DNA of 34,497 bases, from the NCBI GenBank assembly GCA_964429355.1, contig CAYSCH010000054.1, positions 1 through 34,497 on the forward strand. The letters run 5' to 3'. The position numbers and the translations under genes were made by a program. The notes under the pieces were generated by a model that saw only the letters and a program-made list of their open reading frames with translations, made no database searches and was not told where the DNA came from. Positions 31,387 to 34,497 of the stretch are shown here, piece after piece (within the stretch, counting starts at the first letter, position 1; the number at the start of each line of letters is the position of its first letter). This stretch comes from JAAYAY01 sp964429355. Lineage in GTDB: Bacteria > Planctomycetota > Planctomycetia > Pirellulales > Thermoguttaceae.

Positions 31387-34128
31387 AGGCGCCTTGATAC
31401 TCGAGACCGCTCGGCTGAAGTCTTCGTCGGAGAGTTCTTCCGCGACAACGTAGACGGGCGTGGGGCCCGGCACGAACTCCGCCCTGCCCATCGGCCGTCC
31501 CATCAGGTCGAGAATCTGCACTCGATTGCCGGCAAGCCGCAACGGGCTTGCCTGAACGCCTTCAGGGGCCCAGAGGACCAGAACGGTCCGCTCCCCGTCG
31601 CGGAATCGATAGGCCCGAACCCCCTCACCCAGCGCGAGCCGATCGACGAACCGGCACGTTACGGGAAACAACTTGGCCATCACGGCCTGGGCCGTGTAGA
31701 CCTTGTGGGGCTCGCCCCCATACTCGAAGAACACGCCCTGCAGGCTGTCGCGATTCACGCCGTCGCAGGTGCCGGCGTGATAGAAGATCTTCTCGACACC
31801 GCCGGCCAGCATGATCACGTTCCAGCGAACCACGTAGGCCGCTTGAAGCTTCTCGTTCTCCAAGGGAATATCGAAACCTGAATTCGGCATCGGCACGATC
31901 GACGGATCGTCGTCGGCATAGTAGCCGTATTCGGTCAGCCAGATCGGCTTGCGACCGCCGTGCTCATCCATCAAGGCGTTGAATTTGCGAAGGGTCTCTT
32001 CCATGAACTCGGGCGGGCGGATCCGGGGATAGTGATGGATGTCGACGGCGTCGACCGAGTCGAGCCCTCCCGCAACGAGAAACTCGGTCCAGTCCCGGGC
32101 AATCGCCCCTTCGTGAATCCCGCCGATCCCCGCCAGGATCTTGCAGTCCGGATTGGCCGCACGGGCGGTCTCTGAAAACACCTTGACCCAGCGCGCGTAG
32201 TCGGCGCCGGTGTAGCCGAAGTCCCGCGGCAAAGAATACGACGTGTAAAGCGGCTCGTTGAACACCTGCCACCAGGTGATGCGGCCGCGGTAATGGTCCA
32301 CGGAGTTGCGGACGTAATCTTCGAACTGGTCCTGCTGCCGCGGTGCATACGAGATCCGCTCGCGGTTCGTCGTGTAGCTGCCCGACGGGCTGTAGTCGCC
32401 CGGGGCGCTCGACGACCGGTAATTCGACGGGAACGGGGCCAGTCCAAGCACTTCCAGCCCGTGGGATCGGGGCCGGTTGATCTGCAGGTCCGTTTCGGCA
32501 AAAGTGAGCCGTCCCGGCTCGGGCTCCACTTCGTGCCACTTGCACGACCAGTCACGAACCCAGAGGAGCCCCGCCTTCCGGCACAGGTCCAGTAGATGGG
32601 GCCAGGGATAGGCGTGGTTGACTCCGAATCGCGAGTCCCGCGCCTGGCAGACGGGAATCGACGCCAGGCGAAGCGAGGCCACGGCGACCGGCGGCTCGCC
32701 CGCAACCGTTGCGGCCAGGCGCATCCACCCTCGGCGGGCCTCGTCTGGGCCCAACTGGATCGGGTGGACCGAACTTGCTCCCGCCCCTGGCGGTACTTCG
32801 ACCGTCTCCTGCCAGACCGTTTCCTCATTGAAGTCGACGAGACTCAAATTGACCTTCACCGGCCGCGTTTCCGCCGACGCCGAACGATTTACGTGGAGCA
32901 CAAACTCGAGCGGCTCGTCCCAGTCGAAAACATTGCCGGTCTTCTCGGTCGACAAGCCGATTTCGATTGGGTTGCGGGCCACGAAGGGCGTGGCCTGGCC
33001 GGACGCCTCCAATTGCACGGCGTCGATCCATACGGTGGCGTCGGCAGGCGGTTGGGCTTCTCCTCGCGGCCGTCGCAGATCGGGCCCCAACAGTACAGAG
33101 CACCACTCGGCCTTCGGCGTGAAGGTGACCGAGTGGCGCTGCCAGTCGATTCCGGCAGAGATAGCCCGATCAAAATCGCCCCCCTCGAACTGGCGCACCA
33201 CCAGGCGGCAAGGCGTGTCGGCCTTTGCCGCTCGAACATAGGCCGACAGCGTGTGCGGTTTGCCGGGGGTGACCCTCATGAATCCCAGGCTCGCCGCCAG
33301 GGGAGCTCGAATCTCCTGGCGGCTCAATTCGAAGTAGTCGAACCAGGAGACCGGCTGATTCTCAGCGGAGAGCTCAATTCGCAAGCACCGTTGGCCGTCG
33401 ATCGGCTGCTGAGTGTCGAGCGTGCCAAACAGGCGGTTCATGCTGCCGCCCCAGTGGGTTTCACGATCGAGTTGATTCGAGCCCCAGTTGTACGTGCCGC
33501 ACTCGAAACTCCCGTTGGGAACCAGGTTCGCCTCCGGGCCCGGTTCGAATCGCATTCCCGGCCCGTACTGAGGCCGTTCGGTTTTGACCAGTTCCGCGTC
33601 GGCCAACCAGAGCGTGCCGGTCGATGTGAACCAGATCTGGAGCCGGCTGCCCACCGGGCAGTCCTGGGGGGCCTGAAAGACGAACGCGTGGTTCTTCCAC
33701 TCGGCCAGTGGTACAAAGGCCTCATCCAGGCCCAGGCTCGTCCAGTTGCGGGTGTCGCGCATGCCGATCTGCACCATGTCGCCCGAGATCCCTTCGCCGC
33801 GAGCCCGAAACGCCAGCCGGTAGTAATGGCCTCGCTCGATGGGGATATCCATCTGGCAGAGCATGACGTGCGACGCCGGACCGGATGCGGTAAACGCCGT
33901 GCAGGCGAGCTTCGCGCACGGCTGCCCCTCCCCGTCGCGCTCGATCGAGAGCGTTTGCGTCACGCCCCCATCCCCGGAGACTCGCCAGGCGTCGGGGGTG
34001 CGGTCACCATTGGCATCCTCGTCGAAGGTGGGGTTGGCCAGGAGATTGGCCTCCACGGCGGCGAGACGGGCGACGGAGGAACCAAGCAGCAGAATGGCGA
34101 GCACGTGGCAGCAATGCAGGCGGTTCAC
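31372..34128 (-). CDS. Secreted clan GH-A glycoside hydrolase with N-terminal carbohydrate-binding-like domains
   Basis: A 918-residue secreted protein. A signal peptide (about 1-24, HVLAILLLGSSVARLAAV) is followed by two CBM4/9-like beta-sandwiches: NLLANPTFDEDANGDRTPDAW (from 28) and NLVPNGSFECGTYNW (from about 202), each ending in a ligand-side segment (VWIDAVQLE in the second). A further Ig-like domain leads to a TIM barrel (about 505-800) with WQVFNEPLY (acid/base Glu) and IWLTEYGYY (nucleophile Glu), the clan GH-A pair; GH5/GH39-like is the best guess. A beta domain ends the protein. The reading frame continues to the window edge, but that part is translated minisatellite; the GTG at 34128 has AAGGA eight bases upstream and gives a normal signal peptide. 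The substrate is probably a complex polysaccharide. Confidence 0.8.
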   Translation of the reverse strand: MNRLHCCHVLAILLLGSSVARLAAVEANLLANPTFDEDANGDRTPDAWRVSGDGGVTQTLSIERDGEGQPCAKLACTAFTASGPASHVMLCQMDIPIERGHYYRLAFRARGEGISGDMVQIGMRDTRNWTSLGLDEAFVPLAEWKNHAFVFQAPQDCPVGSRLQIWFTSTGTLWLADAELVKTERPQYGPGMRFEPGPEANLVPNGSFECGTYNWGSNQLDRETHWGGSMNRLFGTLDTQQPIDGQRCLRIELSAENQPVSWFDYFELSRQEIRAPLAASLGFMRVTPGKPHTLSAYVRAAKADTPCRLVVRQFEGGDFDRAISAGIDWQRHSVTFTPKAEWCSVLLGPDLRRPRGEAQPPADATVWIDAVQLEASGQATPFVARNPIEIGLSTEKTGNVFDWDEPLEFVLHVNRSASAETRPVKVNLSLVDFNEETVWQETVEVPPGAGASSVHPIQLGPDEARRGWMRLAATVAGEPPVAVASLRLASIPVCQARDSRFGVNHAYPWPHLLDLCRKAGLLWVRDWSCKWHEVEPEPGRLTFAETDLQINRPRSHGLEVLGLAPFPSNYRSSSAPGDYSPSGSYTTNRERISYAPRQQDQFEDYVRNSVDHYRGRITWWQVFNEPLYTSYSLPRDFGYTGADYARWVKVFSETARAANPDCKILAGIGGIHEGAIARDWTEFLVAGGLDSVDAVDIHHYPRIRPPEFMEETLRKFNALMDEHGGRKPIWLTEYGYYADDDPSIVPMPNSGFDIPLENEKLQAAYVVRWNVIMLAGGVEKIFYHAGTCDGVNRDSLQGVFFEYGGEPHKVYTAQAVMAKLFPVTCRFVDRLALGEGVRAYRFRDGERTVLVLWAPEGVQASPLRLAGNRVQILDLMGRPMGRAEFVPGPTPVYVVAEELSDEDFSRAVSSIKAPGESP

Positions 34129-34221
34129 GGCGGGATCCTTCGCATGGAGGTTGGACAGGTACGGGAAGGAAGGCGATCCGATGGCGCAATTATCCCGCAG
34201 TCCATTTGGGTTTCCAATCGG

Positions 34222-34333
34222 GCGAGCGGGGAGCACGGAGCAGGGAGCAAGGAGCGGGGAGCGGGGAGCAGGGAGCAAGGAGCGGGGAGCAGGGAGCACG
34301 GAGCAGGGAGCGGCGAGCAGGGAGCAGGGAGCA
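34222..34333 (+). repeat. Heptanucleotide minisatellite, 16 copies
   Basis: Sixteen consecutive 7-base units of form NGGAGCR (mostly GGGAGCA, with GCGAGCR twice) cover exactly 112 bases, about 95 bases upstream of the hydrolase GTG start. Because 7 is not a multiple of 3, it stays open in several frames and makes spurious Gly/Glu/Gln- or Pro/Leu/Cys-rich reading frames. Arrays of this type mutate by slippage, so copy number probably varies between strains. Confidence 0.95.
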
Positions 34334-34497
34334 CGGGAGGCGATTCTTTCCAAGCTCGATTGAAAACGCGACGGGCGAACGAGGGTTGGGATCAAGCAGG
34401 CAGCGGCGGAGGGGGTCTCGCTGAGGCGTGGAACTGGTGCCGATGGGGTAAAGGCCACAATTTCGTACCGCATGGGGCTGGTGCGCCGAAATGGCAC
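34334..34497. other. Right-edge sequence, no gene recognised
   Basis: The last 164 bases contain open frames only as extensions of the minisatellite frames. No ribosome binding site, promoter or domain is visible, and a gene start beyond the window cannot be judged. Confidence 0.4.

Noticed and set aside
34206..34424. + strand frame with repeated REQGAGS/GEQGARS
   Set aside because: Translation of the minisatellite; a frequent spurious annotation.
34129..34497. N-terminal extension of the hydrolase frame to the window edge
   Set aside because: The extension translates the heptamer minisatellite (APCSLLPAPC-type); the GTG at 34128 has a ribosome binding site and a normal signal peptide.

Overview
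The window looks like a chromosomal segment of a high-GC member of the Planctomycetota, most likely a Pirellulales/Thermoguttaceae-type organism. This rests on the overall gene set: a BBP2-type beta-barrel porin with a Cys-rich leader, a DUF362 protein, a DUF2079 membrane protein, an autotransporter with large secreted passenger, an XRE/excisionase/tyrosine-integrase module typical of planctomycete islands, and a full mreB-mreC-mreD-PBP2 cluster. The phylum call is inference from family resemblance; no marker gene was searched.

Layout. (1) 1-3994: right end of an integrated element. It has small ORFs, a ParB-like nuclease/HTH protein, an XRE regulator behind a promoter that would give a leaderless mRNA, a MerR/AlpA-like excisionase-type protein and a tyrosine integrase. 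The integrase reading frame runs antisense into the 3' two thirds of a tRNA-Arg(CCT) gene, the probable attachment site. (2) 3995-4807: non-coding region with the tRNA promoter, an imperfect three-copy repeat and a strong sigma70-type promoter. (3) 4808-10860: cell-envelope block, all on +. A membrane-anchored coiled-coil protein with an FlgT-C-like end and a small one-pass protein precede mreB, mreC, mreD and PBP2. The MreB lacks both acidic residues that normally catalyse ATP hydrolysis. (4) 10960-13518: mprF on -, convergent with PBP2, then a 0.7 kb non-coding stretch with inverted repeats. (5) 14235-20592: porin (+), then a small secreted protein with a clear terminator, a nucleotidyltransferase-fold protein, a DUF362 protein with a Cys-rich tail and a DUF2079 membrane protein (all -). 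(6) 21104-23137: metG (+). (7) 23291-24507: three-gene - strand operon of small membrane protein, ECF sigma factor and probable membrane anti-sigma factor. (8) 24674-34128: envelope and exported proteins: a secreted protein of unknown function, a Tat-exported metallophosphoesterase, an autotransporter and a secreted clan GH-A glycoside hydrolase, followed by a 16-copy heptanucleotide minisatellite.

How the parts fit. Most of the window serves the cell envelope: wall elongation (Mre/PBP2), lipid modification (MprF), outer membrane (porin, autotransporter), an envelope-type ECF/anti-sigma circuit and exported hydrolases. The mobile portion is confined to the left 4 kb. I found no CRISPR array, rRNA, transposase or obvious defence island. 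The most unusual observations are the naturally catalytic-site-less MreB, the integrase/tRNA overlap, the two promoters placed so that transcription would begin at an ATG, and several families of short non-coding repeats.
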